Source: an uncultured Selenomonadales bacterium (lineage in GTDB: Bacteria; Bacillota; Negativicutes; Acidaminococcales; Acidaminococcaceae). From it: a stretch of 64,000 bases of DNA. The translations under genes were made by a program, and so were the position numbers. Each line of letters begins with the position of its first letter. The stretch's first letter is position 1. The DNA is taken from positions 1-64,000 of the forward strand of contig OMWZ01000001.1 in NCBI GenBank assembly GCA_900314855.1, written 5' to 3'. Below, piece after piece: positions 34,555-42,081 of this stretch. The notes beneath the pieces were generated by a model. That model saw only the letters and a list, made by a program, of their open reading frames with translations. It did no database searches and was not told where the DNA came from.

Positions 34555-35367
34555 GTGGATTTGATTACTGTTGACAAGAGCAAATGCCTAAAGTGCGGTC
34601 TCTGTGTGGCAGACTGCCCTGCGTGCATTTTGGACATGGGTCCTGAGGGACCGGAATGCCATGTCGACAGGGGCTGCATGAGCTGCGGACACTGCGTGGC
34701 CATCTGCCCGGCAGGAGCGTTGGACAACAAGTATACGCCGCGCGCGGAAATGGTGTCGGTGCCGCAGGCCCGGTGGACGGCCGGCGATGCCTACGATTTC
34801 CTGCGGTCGCGCCGCAGCGTGCGGCAATTCAAACCGGGGGCCCCGAGCGACGAAGACCTGCGGAAACTGCTGGAAATCTGCCGGTACGCCCCGACGGCGG
34901 GCAACAGCCAGGGGATGTATTTCACGATTATCCGGAACCCCGGGACGCTGGCTGCCATTCGGCAGGCCGTCGCCGACTGGATGCAATCCGAAGTGGATGC
35001 CGGCACGGAAAACAAGCGGTATTTCAAGGCGGTCCTGCACATGTACAACGAAAAGAAGGTGGACATTATTACGCGCAACGCGCCGTGTCTCGTCTTCTTG
35101 TCGGCCCGCCGCCTGAACATTACGGGCGTCTCCAACAGCGAGCAGACCCTGGCCTACGCGGAACTATACGCCCCGACGCTGGGCCTTGGCACGACGATTG
35201 CGGGCTTCGTGCAGGCTTGCGGCATTGCCGGGTATAAGCCGCTGCTGGACCTGGTTGGCGTCCCGGCGAAGCAAAAACTCGTCGGCTGCATGATGGCAGG
35301 CTATCCGCGCGTCCGCTACCAACTGATGCCGGAACGGCAGCATCTCAAGTGCGAATTCAAAGATTGA
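34555..35367 (+). CDS. Ferredoxin-domain nitroreductase family protein
   Basis: 270 aa. The N terminus (about 5-60) carries two 4Fe-4S clusters (CLKCGLCVADCPAC and CMSCGHCVAICPAG). The rest is an FMN-binding nitroreductase domain beginning SRRSVRQFKPG with RYAPTAGNSQ. GTG 34555 is taken as the start because GGAGGT (34542-34547) is 7 nt before it; ATG 34519 precedes the RBS. The fusion suggests ferredoxin-like electron delivery to the flavin. The physiological substrate is unknown. Confidence 0.85.
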   Translation: MDLITVDKSKCLKCGLCVADCPACILDMGPEGPECHVDRGCMSCGHCVAICPAGALDNKYTPRAEMVSVPQARWTAGDAYDFLRSRRSVRQFKPGAPSDEDLRKLLEICRYAPTAGNSQGMYFTIIRNPGTLAAIRQAVADWMQSEVDAGTENKRYFKAVLHMYNEKKVDIITRNAPCLVFLSARRLNITGVSNSEQTLAYAELYAPTLGLGTTIAGFVQACGIAGYKPLLDLVGVPAKQKLVGCMMAGYPRVRYQLMPERQHLKCEFKD

Positions 35368-35373
35368 CGTGAT

Positions 35374-35401
35374 GGCGCGCCCGCGGGGACGCGCCTTTTT
35401 T
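35374..35401 (+). terminator. Terminator after the ferredoxin-nitroreductase gene
   Basis: GGCGCG (35374-35379) pairs with CGCGCC (35390-35395), followed by six T. The next gene's RBS begins three bases later, so some readthrough is plausible. Confidence 0.8.
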
Positions 35402-35417
35402 GCAAGGAGGGGTCAGG

Positions 35418-36440
35418 ATGAACTATGAGGAAGTATTGCGTATGGCGCGGGACAAGGTCGGCACGGTCTGCAAGGCCTGTCCTGTCTGCAATGGGCGGGC
35501 CTGCGGTAACCGGATGCCGGGGCCTGGCAGCAAGGGAACGGGGGATGTGGCGGCCCGTAACTACGACAAATGGAAGGAAATCCGCCTGAACATGGACACG
35601 CTGACAGAAAAGGGGCCCGTCGATATGTCGGTGGACCTTTTTGGCAAGACCCTGCGTTATCCCATCCTGGCAGGACCGGTGGGCCTTGTGCAGCTGCATT
35701 ACAGCGATGCCTATTCGGACCTGACCTACAACGATATCCTTGTTTCGGCCTGTGCGGAAGCGGGAATTGTGGCCATGACTGGCGACGGGGCCGACGCTTC
35801 CGTCGTGCCCGGCGCCTGCGCGGCTATCCAGGCGGCCGGCGGCATGGGAATTCCGACCATCAAGCCCTGGGGGGACGACGTCCTGCCGGAAAAATTCGCC
35901 TTGGTGCGGGAATCCGGCGCCTTTGCCTGTGCCATGGATGTTGATGGGGCTGGCCTGCCTTTCCTGAAAAAACTCCATACGTCGGCAGGGACGAAGTCTG
36001 AAGCGGAACTGACGGAAATCATCCGTCAGGCCGGGGTGCCCTTCCTCGTGAAAGGAATCATGACTGTCCGCGGGGCCCTGAAGGCGAAACGGGCTGGGGC
36101 GGCGGGCATCGTCGTATCCAATCACGGCGGCCGTGTGCTGGATCAGTGCCCGGCCACGGCCGAGGTGCTGCGGGACATCGTCGAGGCGGTGGGGGAGGAT
36201 ATGACGGTCCTCGTCGACGGTGGCATCCGCAGCGGAACGGATATCTTCAAGGCCCTGGCCCTCGGCGCCCGCGCCGTCGTTATCGCCCGGCCCTTCGTAA
36301 CGGCCTTGTACGGTGCCGGTGCGGAAGGTGTACGGATTTATGTGGACAAGCTGGCGGCGGAACTGGAAGACACGATGGAAATGTGCGGCGCCCATTCTCT
36401 CGGCGAAATTACGCGGGACATGGTGCGTTTGCCCTGGTGA
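35418..36440 (+). CDS. FMN-dependent alpha-hydroxy-acid dehydrogenase/oxidase family protein
   Basis: 340 aa TIM-barrel flavoprotein of the lactate oxidase/LldD/glycolate oxidase family. The catalytic histidine lies in VSNHGGRVLDQCP; VLVDGGIRSGTDIFKALALGARAV is the FMN-phosphate site, and VKGIMTVRGALKAKRAG supplies the lysine. It differs from classical members in its N terminus, where four cysteines (18, 21, 24, 29; CKACPVCNGRAC) could bind a metal or iron-sulfur cluster. ATG 35418 follows AAGGAGGGG. Hydroxy-acid substrate unknown; a link with the LarA racemases is only suggestive. Confidence 0.82.
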   Translation: MNYEEVLRMARDKVGTVCKACPVCNGRACGNRMPGPGSKGTGDVAARNYDKWKEIRLNMDTLTEKGPVDMSVDLFGKTLRYPILAGPVGLVQLHYSDAYSDLTYNDILVSACAEAGIVAMTGDGADASVVPGACAAIQAAGGMGIPTIKPWGDDVLPEKFALVRESGAFACAMDVDGAGLPFLKKLHTSAGTKSEAELTEIIRQAGVPFLVKGIMTVRGALKAKRAGAAGIVVSNHGGRVLDQCPATAEVLRDIVEAVGEDMTVLVDGGIRSGTDIFKALALGARAVVIARPFVTALYGAGAEGVRIYVDKLAAELEDTMEMCGAHSLGEITRDMVRLPW

Positions 36441-36500
36441 TTTTTTCCACCGGCAGGTCGCGAAAATTTGGGAGACCCCGGTGTCAGGACGGCGGAATCC

Positions 36501-36509
36501 TGCTATAAT
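36501..36509 (+). promoter_or_regulatory. Extended -10 promoter of an unknown gene
   Basis: TGCTATAAT (TATAAT at 36504-36509) is an extended -10 element; the -35 region is weak. The identical 10-mer TGCTATAATG recurs at 38501. Confidence 0.5.
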
Positions 36510-36610
36510 GAAAGGAAAGGATTCCCGGCGGGAAACCTGTTTTCCCGAGGTGTTCCGAACGTTTGTCCGACGCCGTGGTCCCGGGAACGATGTGCCAAGG
36601 AGGGTGCCTT

Positions 36611-37117
36611 ATGCAGCAGCAGACGAAGCGGGAATTGGAACTGGTCGAACAGGAAATCCTGAAATTATCCGAAGAATTGGATCGCATGGCAAACAGTCTG
36701 GAAGTTATCCGACGCCGGCTGCACAATGCCTCCGTGATTGAAAAGACCATGGAAAAGGACGAAGTGAGGCCCGGTGCCTGGACGCCGGATCCGGTGGACG
36801 TCATCCACTGTGCCCCGTACCTGCGCAAGGACGGGACGGTCGTCTTTGACCGGGGCGGCAAACAGATTATCGTGCCCTCGACGGTCGTCGAAAAAGCCAT
36901 GCAGGCAAAGACCCTCCTGGAATTCTTCCAGGCCTTCGGCGTCGACGTGGAAGATAAGCGCGCTAAGGAAGGCGCCCTGTGGCTCCACGGCAACAAGGAA
37001 ATGATTTATCCCTTCGTCGAGATGGCCGAAGGGAAGTTCGGCATCGAAGGGTGGTATACCAACCGCGGCCTTCTGACGGGGTACCACGACGGCTGGTTTA
37101 CGAACAGTGACAAATAA
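36611..37117 (+). CDS. Conserved-type hypothetical protein with N-terminal coiled coil
   Basis: Family not recognised. 168 aa, soluble, no signal peptide or membrane segment. Residues 1-45 are a heptad-like coiled coil rich in E, L and R (LVEQEILKLSEELDRM); the rest is a compact domain with several tryptophans and aromatics (IEGWYTNRGLLTGYHDGWF). The ATG at 36611 follows CCAAGGAGGGTG; the GTG at 36563 lies before that site. Just upstream of a nitroreductase gene, so the two may be co-transcribed (47 nt gap). Real coding by RBS, promoter and codon use. Confidence 0.7.
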   Translation: MQQQTKRELELVEQEILKLSEELDRMANSLEVIRRRLHNASVIEKTMEKDEVRPGAWTPDPVDVIHCAPYLRKDGTVVFDRGGKQIIVPSTVVEKAMQAKTLLEFFQAFGVDVEDKRAKEGALWLHGNKEMIYPFVEMAEGKFGIEGWYTNRGLLTGYHDGWFTNSDK

Positions 37118-37164
37118 GCCGGGTCCTATCCGACCCGGGGTTTGACAGAAGGAGGAGTACATCG

Positions 37165-37788
37165 TTGGACGCATTGAACTTGATTCGGACGCGGCACAGC
37201 TGCCGTCATTTTTCATCCAAACCCGTGGAGCGGGAAAAAGTGGAACAGGTGGTGGAGGCCGGTCGGTTTGCGCCGAGCGGCGGGGATAACCAGTACACCC
37301 ATTTCCTCGTGATCCGCGACCACGCCGTCCTGGAGAAAATCGCCCGCGTCGCCTGCGCTGAATTTGCGAAAATGGAAGTGACTCCGACGACGTACCGATC
37401 CCTGGCCAACTGTATCCGGTTCAGCAAGCTGGGAAAATGCACGTTCCACTATAACGCGCCGGTCCTGATTGTGACGGCCAACCGGGAGGGGTATGGCAAC
37501 GCCATGGCCGACTGCGCCTGCGCCGTGGAAAACATGCTTCTCATGGCCAATGCCCTGGATTTGGGCGGCTGCTATATCAACCAGCTGAATTGGCTCCGTG
37601 ATAATCCGGTGATGACGGAGTATCTCCGCGGTCTCGGCTTGGCCGAAGGGGAAAAGGTTTTTGCCTCTCTCGTCATCGGCTACGCGGATACGCTGGACGG
37701 ACTGCCGTTCCGCCGTATCGTTTCCCGTAAGGGCAATCCTGTCACGTGGGTGGATGGGAACGGAACGGCCGGGCAGGACAAGCCATAA
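37165..37788 (+). CDS. Nitroreductase family protein
   Basis: FMN-dependent NAD(P)H oxidoreductase of the nitroreductase fold, 207 aa. The N-terminal FMN-phosphate motif reads IRTRHSCRHFSSKPV, followed by RFAPSGGDNQ; CAVENMLLMANALDLGGCYI is the helix at the dimer interface. It starts at TTG 37165, 8 nt after GAAGGAGGAG. No ferredoxin domain, unlike the protein at 34555. Substrate unknown. Confidence 0.85.
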   Translation: MDALNLIRTRHSCRHFSSKPVEREKVEQVVEAGRFAPSGGDNQYTHFLVIRDHAVLEKIARVACAEFAKMEVTPTTYRSLANCIRFSKLGKCTFHYNAPVLIVTANREGYGNAMADCACAVENMLLMANALDLGGCYINQLNWLRDNPVMTEYLRGLGLAEGEKVFASLVIGYADTLDGLPFRRIVSRKGNPVTWVDGNGTAGQDKP

Positions 37789-37833
37789 GATCTGGCGGGC
37801 GGCCCGGGAGGTAAAGGCCTGCCGCATGGACAG

Positions 37834-37890
37834 GGACCCCTGAAGAAAGAAATGCCGCGGAAACGGGAATCTTTCTTGCAGGGGTCCTTT
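37834..37890 (+). terminator. Terminator after the nitroreductase gene
   Basis: GGACCCCTG-AAGAAAGA (37834-37850) pairs with TCTTTCTT-GCAGGGGTCC up to 37887, with a single bulge, and ends in TTT. A stem of 17 bp. Confidence 0.82.
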
Positions 37891-37939
37891 GTTGTCCAGG
37901 ACACGTTGTATACTGGAAGCGGAAAAGGAGGCGGTTTTG

Positions 37940-38431
37940 ATGAAACAGGATAAACGGAAAGCCTGGAAGCGGTGGGGCCTGACGGCGGCACTGTGCGCCG
38001 CCGTCGTCTGCGCCGGCGTGGCAGGTACGGGCGGCGCGGCCCGCACGGCGGGCGCCGCCGGGAGCGAGGCCGAAGCCCGGCCCCTGGGCCTGACCGCGGC
38101 ACTGTGCCACGGTGTCGTCCTGCCGGGAAGGGAGGCGGGTGGCCTGCTGGTACCGAACCGCGGAACCCTGGCGTCCTCCGTGGACCAGGCAGGCTATTTT
38201 AAGGGCATCCGCCTGGCCGGGCGTGTCCGTGTGGTGGAACATTTCCCGGACATCCGGGTCCGGGTCGTCACGTCTTTCCCGGATTTGCGGGTCAAGGCCG
38301 TGGAGCATTTCCCCGATGCCATCGGGGAATGGCAGTTTGTGGACAATTTTGCCGATTTCACCATTATGTATGTGTCGAGTTTCGAGGACTTGCGCATTCA
38401 GTTTGTCACGTCCTTCCCGGGGCTGCCCTGA
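37940..38431 (+). CDS. Secreted/anchored protein with six 11-residue beta-type repeats
   Basis: Family not firmly recognised. 163 aa: a basic start and a hydrophobic signal segment (about 12-35), an Ala/Gly-rich linker, then six near-repeats of about 11 residues from 95 to 162 with the pattern R-V-x-V-V-x-x-F-P-D-L: RVRVVEHFPDI, RVRVVTSFPDL, RVKAVEHFPDA, WQFVDNFADF, TIMYVSSFEDL, RIQFVTSFPGL. The alternation suggests a small repetitive beta fold, possibly of the septoil-knot type. ATG 37940 has AAAAGGAGGCGG before it; a TTG at 37889 is unlikely. Confidence 0.72.
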   Translation: MKQDKRKAWKRWGLTAALCAAVVCAGVAGTGGAARTAGAAGSEAEARPLGLTAALCHGVVLPGREAGGLLVPNRGTLASSVDQAGYFKGIRLAGRVRVVEHFPDIRVRVVTSFPDLRVKAVEHFPDAIGEWQFVDNFADFTIMYVSSFEDLRIQFVTSFPGLP

Positions 38432-38500
38432 AGGGCCGGGATGGCGCCGGCAGAGGCCTGCGGAAGGCGGGAGGAATGGGTAGGCAAGAGACGTGGAAAC

Positions 38501-38509
38501 TGCTATAAT
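38501..38509 (+). promoter_or_regulatory. Extended -10 promoter of the fRMsr gene
   Basis: TGCTATAAT with TATAAT at 38504-38509; the -35 is weak. It is ~60 nt upstream of the start codon. Confidence 0.5.
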
Positions 38510-38567
38510 GGGAGCAGGAAATCCGTGTCGGGAAGTCCCGTCGCGGCGAAAAAGAAGGGATAAGGCG

Positions 38568-39026
38568 ATGACAGACTACGATCTTTTGGTACGGCAGGTG
38601 GAAACCCTGGGAGAGGAGGAGCCCTGGTGGGTCCCTTTCTTTGCCAACACGGCAGCGCTCCTGATGGAGACCCTGCCGGACCTGAACTGGGCTGGTTTCT
38701 ACATGCTCCGGGAGGGGCGGCTCGTCCTGGGTCCTTTTACGGGAAAACCGGCCTGCATCCATATTCCTTTGGGAAAGGGAGTCTGCGGGACCGCCGCCGC
38801 GGGAGACAAGGTGCTCCGTGTGGCCGACGTCCACGCGTTCCCGGGGCACATTGCCTGTGACAGTGCCTCGGCGTCGGAACTGGTGATTCCCCTGCACCGT
38901 CAGGGACGTGTGATCGGCGTCCTCGACCTGGACAGCCCGCGAGGGGACCGCTTTACGGCGGCAGATGAAGCGGGGCTGCGCCGCGTGACGGAAACATTGG
39001 AAAGGATGTGTACGACTTGTATTTAA
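38568..39026 (+). CDS. msrC: Free methionine-(R)-sulfoxide reductase (GAF domain)
   Basis: Reduces free L-methionine-(R)-sulfoxide with thioredoxin. 152 aa GAF-domain protein of the fRMsr/YebR family. The three functional cysteines are at 63 (GKPACIHI), 73 (GKGVCGTA) and 97 (GHIACDSAS), and VADVHAFPGH and SELVIPL match the family. ATG 38568 is chosen because AAAAGAAGGGATAAGG precedes it; a possible ATG at 38493 lies before the promoter's -10 box. The end overlaps the acyl-CoA synthetase gene by 19 nt. Confidence 0.88.
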   Translation: MTDYDLLVRQVETLGEEEPWWVPFFANTAALLMETLPDLNWAGFYMLREGRLVLGPFTGKPACIHIPLGKGVCGTAAAGDKVLRVADVHAFPGHIACDSASASELVIPLHRQGRVIGVLDLDSPRGDRFTAADEAGLRRVTETLERMCTTCI

Positions 39027-40501
39027 ATGACATCGTAAAGGACCATCCGGCCGACAAGGCGGCCTTTATCTTCAAGGACCAGGTGACGACGTACGGACAG
39101 TTTCGGCAGAACGTGGAAGCCAAGGCGGCATTCCTGCAGGCCCGGGGCATCCGGGAAGGGGACCGGGTCGGCCTGATCAGCAAAAACTGCCCCCAGTTCG
39201 TCGAGACGTATTTTGCCTGTGCCAAGGCCGGCGCCATTGTCGTTCCCATCAACTTCCAGCTCGTGCCGGCCGAAGTGGCCTACATCTGCAAGGACACGGC
39301 CATGAAGATCCTGATTCTCCAGCAGAAGATGGAGCTGAAGGATTCCCTGGCGGAGCTGGGCGTCGAGACCAGCCCGGAAGAATATACCTTCGAGGAAATG
39401 GTGCCGCCTGCCGGCGCGTCGTTCCATGAAGTGGAGCGGTCGCCCCGGGATGCCGTGGCCATTATCTACACGTCGGGCACGACGGGCCGGCCAAAAGGGG
39501 CTGTCCTGACGCAGGACGGCATCGTGCAGAACACCGTTGGGATCGCGCGGCGCGTCGATATGATGGCCGATGACATTTCCCTCTGCGTCCTCCCCATGTA
39601 TCATTGTTTTGCCTGGGTGACCTCGGTTTGTGGCAACCTGTATTTCGGCGCGACCATCATCGTTCAGGAAACCTTCCATTACGGCGACGCCATGAAGCTG
39701 ATCAAAAAGTATCATATCAACGCCATGTTCGGCGTCCCGACCATGTACCAGCTGTTCGTCAACAGCGCGGATCCGGCCGATTTGGCCCAGTTCCGCTATT
39801 TCGTCAGCGGCGGCGCCGCGCTGCCGCGGATCCTGTACGACGAATTCGCGAAGAAATTCGGGCAGCATGTGCAGGAAGGGTACGGTCTGTCCGAGGCGAG
39901 TCCTGTCGTCACCTGCTGCCCGTCGGGAAAACCGCGCCAAAGTTCCATCGGTGTGCCGATTTTCAACTGCGAGGCCCAGGTCCAGGATGAGCAGGGAAAC
40001 GAGGTGCCTGTCGGGGAAGTGGGCGAATTGTGCGCCAAGGGCCCGAACGTCATGCTGGGCTACTGGAACCGCCCGAAGGAAACGGCCTACGCCTTGCGGG
40101 GCGGCTGGCTCCATACGGAAGATCTGGCGTACCGCGACGAAGATGGCTATCTCTTCATTGTGGACCGCTTGAAGGATATGATTATTTCCAGCGGGGAAAA
40201 CGTGTATCCCCGCGAAGTGGAGGAAGTTCTCCTGGCCCATCCGGATATCCGGGAGGCGGCCGTTATCGGCATTCCGGACAAACTGCGCGGCCAGGCGATC
40301 TGCGCCTACGTCGTGCCCGAAGAGGGGGCCGAACTGACGAAACGCATGCTGCGCAAGTATCTTCTGGGGAAAATCGCGGCGTACAAGGTGCCACGCGAGT
40401 TTATCCTCTGCACGGAATTGCCGCGCAACAACACGGGCAAAGTCATGAAGACGGTCCTGCGGGAAAAATCCCTTGTCGACATGGTGCATCGTCTCAAATA
40501 G
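39008..40501 (+). CDS. Long-chain acyl-CoA synthetase/AMP-binding ligase
   Basis: ANL-superfamily adenylating enzyme, 497 aa, that activates a carboxylic acid to acyl-AMP and then to the CoA thioester. Motifs: P-loop IIYTSGTTGRPKGA, GYGLSEASP, the GWLHTEDLAYRDEDGYL/DRLKD hinge, and the catalytic lysine in NNTGKVMKT. Start GTG 39008 (or TTG 39017) lies within the msrC gene, with GGAAAGGA nearby. Chain length of the acid cannot be read. Ends at a bidirectional terminator. Confidence 0.87.
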   Translation: MYDLYLNDIVKDHPADKAAFIFKDQVTTYGQFRQNVEAKAAFLQARGIREGDRVGLISKNCPQFVETYFACAKAGAIVVPINFQLVPAEVAYICKDTAMKILILQQKMELKDSLAELGVETSPEEYTFEEMVPPAGASFHEVERSPRDAVAIIYTSGTTGRPKGAVLTQDGIVQNTVGIARRVDMMADDISLCVLPMYHCFAWVTSVCGNLYFGATIIVQETFHYGDAMKLIKKYHINAMFGVPTMYQLFVNSADPADLAQFRYFVSGGAALPRILYDEFAKKFGQHVQEGYGLSEASPVVTCCPSGKPRQSSIGVPIFNCEAQVQDEQGNEVPVGEVGELCAKGPNVMLGYWNRPKETAYALRGGWLHTEDLAYRDEDGYLFIVDRLKDMIISSGENVYPREVEEVLLAHPDIREAAVIGIPDKLRGQAICAYVVPEEGAELTKRMLRKYLLGKIAAYKVPREFILCTELPRNNTGKVMKTVLREKSLVDMVHRLK

Positions 40502-40544
40502 TGTCGGGCCCTTCGGCGGGAAACGCAAACCAGTAAGGATATGA

Positions 40545-40581
40545 CAAAAAAGGCGATCCAATTTCTTGGATCGCCTTTTTG
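40545..40581. terminator. Bidirectional terminator
   Basis: GGCGATCCAA (40552-40561) and TTGGATCGCC (40566-40575) form a perfect stem with loop TTTC, flanked by A7 and T5. It serves the acyl-CoA synthetase gene and the convergent symporter gene. Confidence 0.92.
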
Positions 40582-40594
40582 TCGTGCGGGAACG

Positions 40595-41821
40595 TTACTT
40601 GATGATCTGTTTGTTTTCCCCGGCCAGTTTCCGCTCTGCCCGGTCGACAACGGAGGCAACGGCGACGTCGCCGGTGATGTTGACGGTCGTACGGAACATA
40701 TCGAGGACACGGTCGATGCCGGCAACTAGCGCCAGGCCTTCCAGCGGCAGCTGGACGGACTGGAGTACCATGGCGAGCATAATCAGGCCGGCACCGGGAA
40801 CACCTGCGGTCCCGATGGAGGCCAGGGTGCCTGTGAAGATGACGAGGATAATGTCACTCATGCCCAGATGGACGCCGAAGACGTTGGCGATGAAGAGCGT
40901 GCAGACGCCCATGTAGATCGCCGTGCCGTCCATGTTGATCGTCGCGCCCAGGGGCAGGACGAAAGACGTGACTTCGCGGGAGAGCCCCAGTTTTTCCTGG
41001 GCGTTCTTCATGTTGACCGGCAGCGTGCCCGACGAAGAACAGGTCGTGAAGGCCAGCATCATGGCCTCGGACATGCCACGGAAGAATTTGATCGGGGAGA
41101 TGCCGCCGCCGAAGGATGCCAGGGGCGAGTAGACGAGGAGGCAGTGCAGGACGCTGCCGATTGCCGCGCAGGCAATGACGGAGAGCAGGGGTAGCAGGAC
41201 CTTCGGCCCGTTTTTGCAGACGACGGGGAGGAGTAGGGCGAAGACGCCGTACGGGGCAAACTTCATGACCATGCTGATGACGTTATAGCAGACTTCCGCT
41301 GCGGCGCCGAAGAAGTTCGTCAGGACCTGGTTGCCGTGCTGGTCGATTTTCGTAATCGCCACGCCGATGAAGAGCGCGAAGATAATGACTGGCAGGATGT
41401 CCGCTTTTGCCATGGAGGCAATAGGATTGGTCGGAACCATGTTGACGAGGACCTGCATGATAGTCGGCGCCTCTTTGATTTTCGGGGCCGCCTTGCCCAT
41501 TGCCTCGAGGCCATGGCCGGGCTGAATCAGGCCGGCGACGGCAAAGCCGATGATGATGGCGATGGCCGTCGTAATCAGATAGAGAAGGATGGTGCGGGCG
41601 CTGATGCGGCCCAGCTTACGGCTGTCCCCGCCAAGGCTCGTAACCCCTACGATGAGGGAGCAGAAGACCACGGGAACAATCATCATTTTAATCAGGTTGA
41701 TGAAGATGGTGCCGATGGGTGCGATCCATTTCGTGATGAAAGGCAGATTGTCCGGGCCGGCAATGAGGCCGCAGATGACCGACAGGATCAAAGCGGCAAA
41801 GATTTGAATTGATAAGTTCAT
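40595..41821 (-). CDS. gltP: Glutamate/aspartate (dicarboxylate) : Na+/H+ symporter
   Basis: DAACS-family secondary transporter, 408 aa, with eight membrane helices and two re-entrant loops. The serine-rich hairpin HP1 (CSSSGTLPVN), the NMDGT motif and the HP2 tail (GVPGAGL) are present, and an arginine-containing TM8 (FRTTVNITGD) as in acidic amino-acid carriers. Minus-strand RBS GGAGGGG precedes the ATG. Glutamate or aspartate is favoured over C4-dicarboxylates, fitting amino-acid fermentation in this group. A tandem GTATAC operator lies upstream. Confidence 0.87.
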   Translation of the reverse strand: MNLSIQIFAALILSVICGLIAGPDNLPFITKWIAPIGTIFINLIKMMIVPVVFCSLIVGVTSLGGDSRKLGRISARTILLYLITTAIAIIIGFAVAGLIQPGHGLEAMGKAAPKIKEAPTIMQVLVNMVPTNPIASMAKADILPVIIFALFIGVAITKIDQHGNQVLTNFFGAAAEVCYNVISMVMKFAPYGVFALLLPVVCKNGPKVLLPLLSVIACAAIGSVLHCLLVYSPLASFGGGISPIKFFRGMSEAMMLAFTTCSSSGTLPVNMKNAQEKLGLSREVTSFVLPLGATINMDGTAIYMGVCTLFIANVFGVHLGMSDIILVIFTGTLASIGTAGVPGAGLIMLAMVLQSVQLPLEGLALVAGIDRVLDMFRTTVNITGDVAVASVVDRAERKLAGENKQIIK

Positions 41822-41872
41822 GATACCCCTCCAGAGAATTTAACATTGGTTTCCATGCGGGAAACTTACTTC

Positions 41873-41901
41873 ATTTTAACACTTTTTTCGATAATTTCAT
41901 C
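41873..41901 (-). promoter_or_regulatory. Promoter of the symporter gene (minus strand)
   Basis: On the minus strand TGTTAAAAT (TAAAAT at 41878-41873) forms an extended -10; the -35 position reads GATGAA, a poor match. A weak promoter that may need an activator. Confidence 0.45.
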
Positions 41902-41913
41902 CTTTGGAACGGT

Positions 41914-41939
41914 AAGTATACATGTATACACGTATACTT
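41914..41939. promoter_or_regulatory. Operator of three GTATAC repeats (GntR-like)
   Basis: GTATAC occurs at 41916-41921, 41924-41929 and 41932-41937, each 8 bp apart, bounded by AAGTATAC and GTATACTT, so the 26-bp site is an overall palindrome. GntR-family (FCD) regulators bind TnGTATACnA-like sites. It lies ~45-70 bp upstream of the predicted symporter start and ~90 bp upstream of the miaB start. Confidence 0.6.
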
Positions 41940-42014
41940 TGCGGGCTCAAGGAACCCCTCCGCAGAGTACCTATAGGGAGTTTTGTGTTTTTTTGCCGCG
42001 AAACCCCCAAAATA

Positions 42015-42023
42015 TGGTATAAT
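42015..42023 (+). promoter_or_regulatory. Promoter of the miaB-mutSL operon
   Basis: TGGTATAAT (TATAAT at 42018-42023) is an extended -10; upstream TTGCCG at 41993-41998 is 19 bp away. The start codon of miaB is ~60 nt downstream. Confidence 0.55.
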
Positions 42024-42081
42024 ATCCTGAAGTGCCGAATCCGGCATGGTTGTGATTTTGAAGGAATCGGAGTAAGACAAG

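Noticed and set aside
38191..38431. Repetitive coding DNA as a CRISPR or tandem DNA repeat
   Set aside because: The repetition is at protein level with much base divergence and lies in one open frame with RBS and signal segment.
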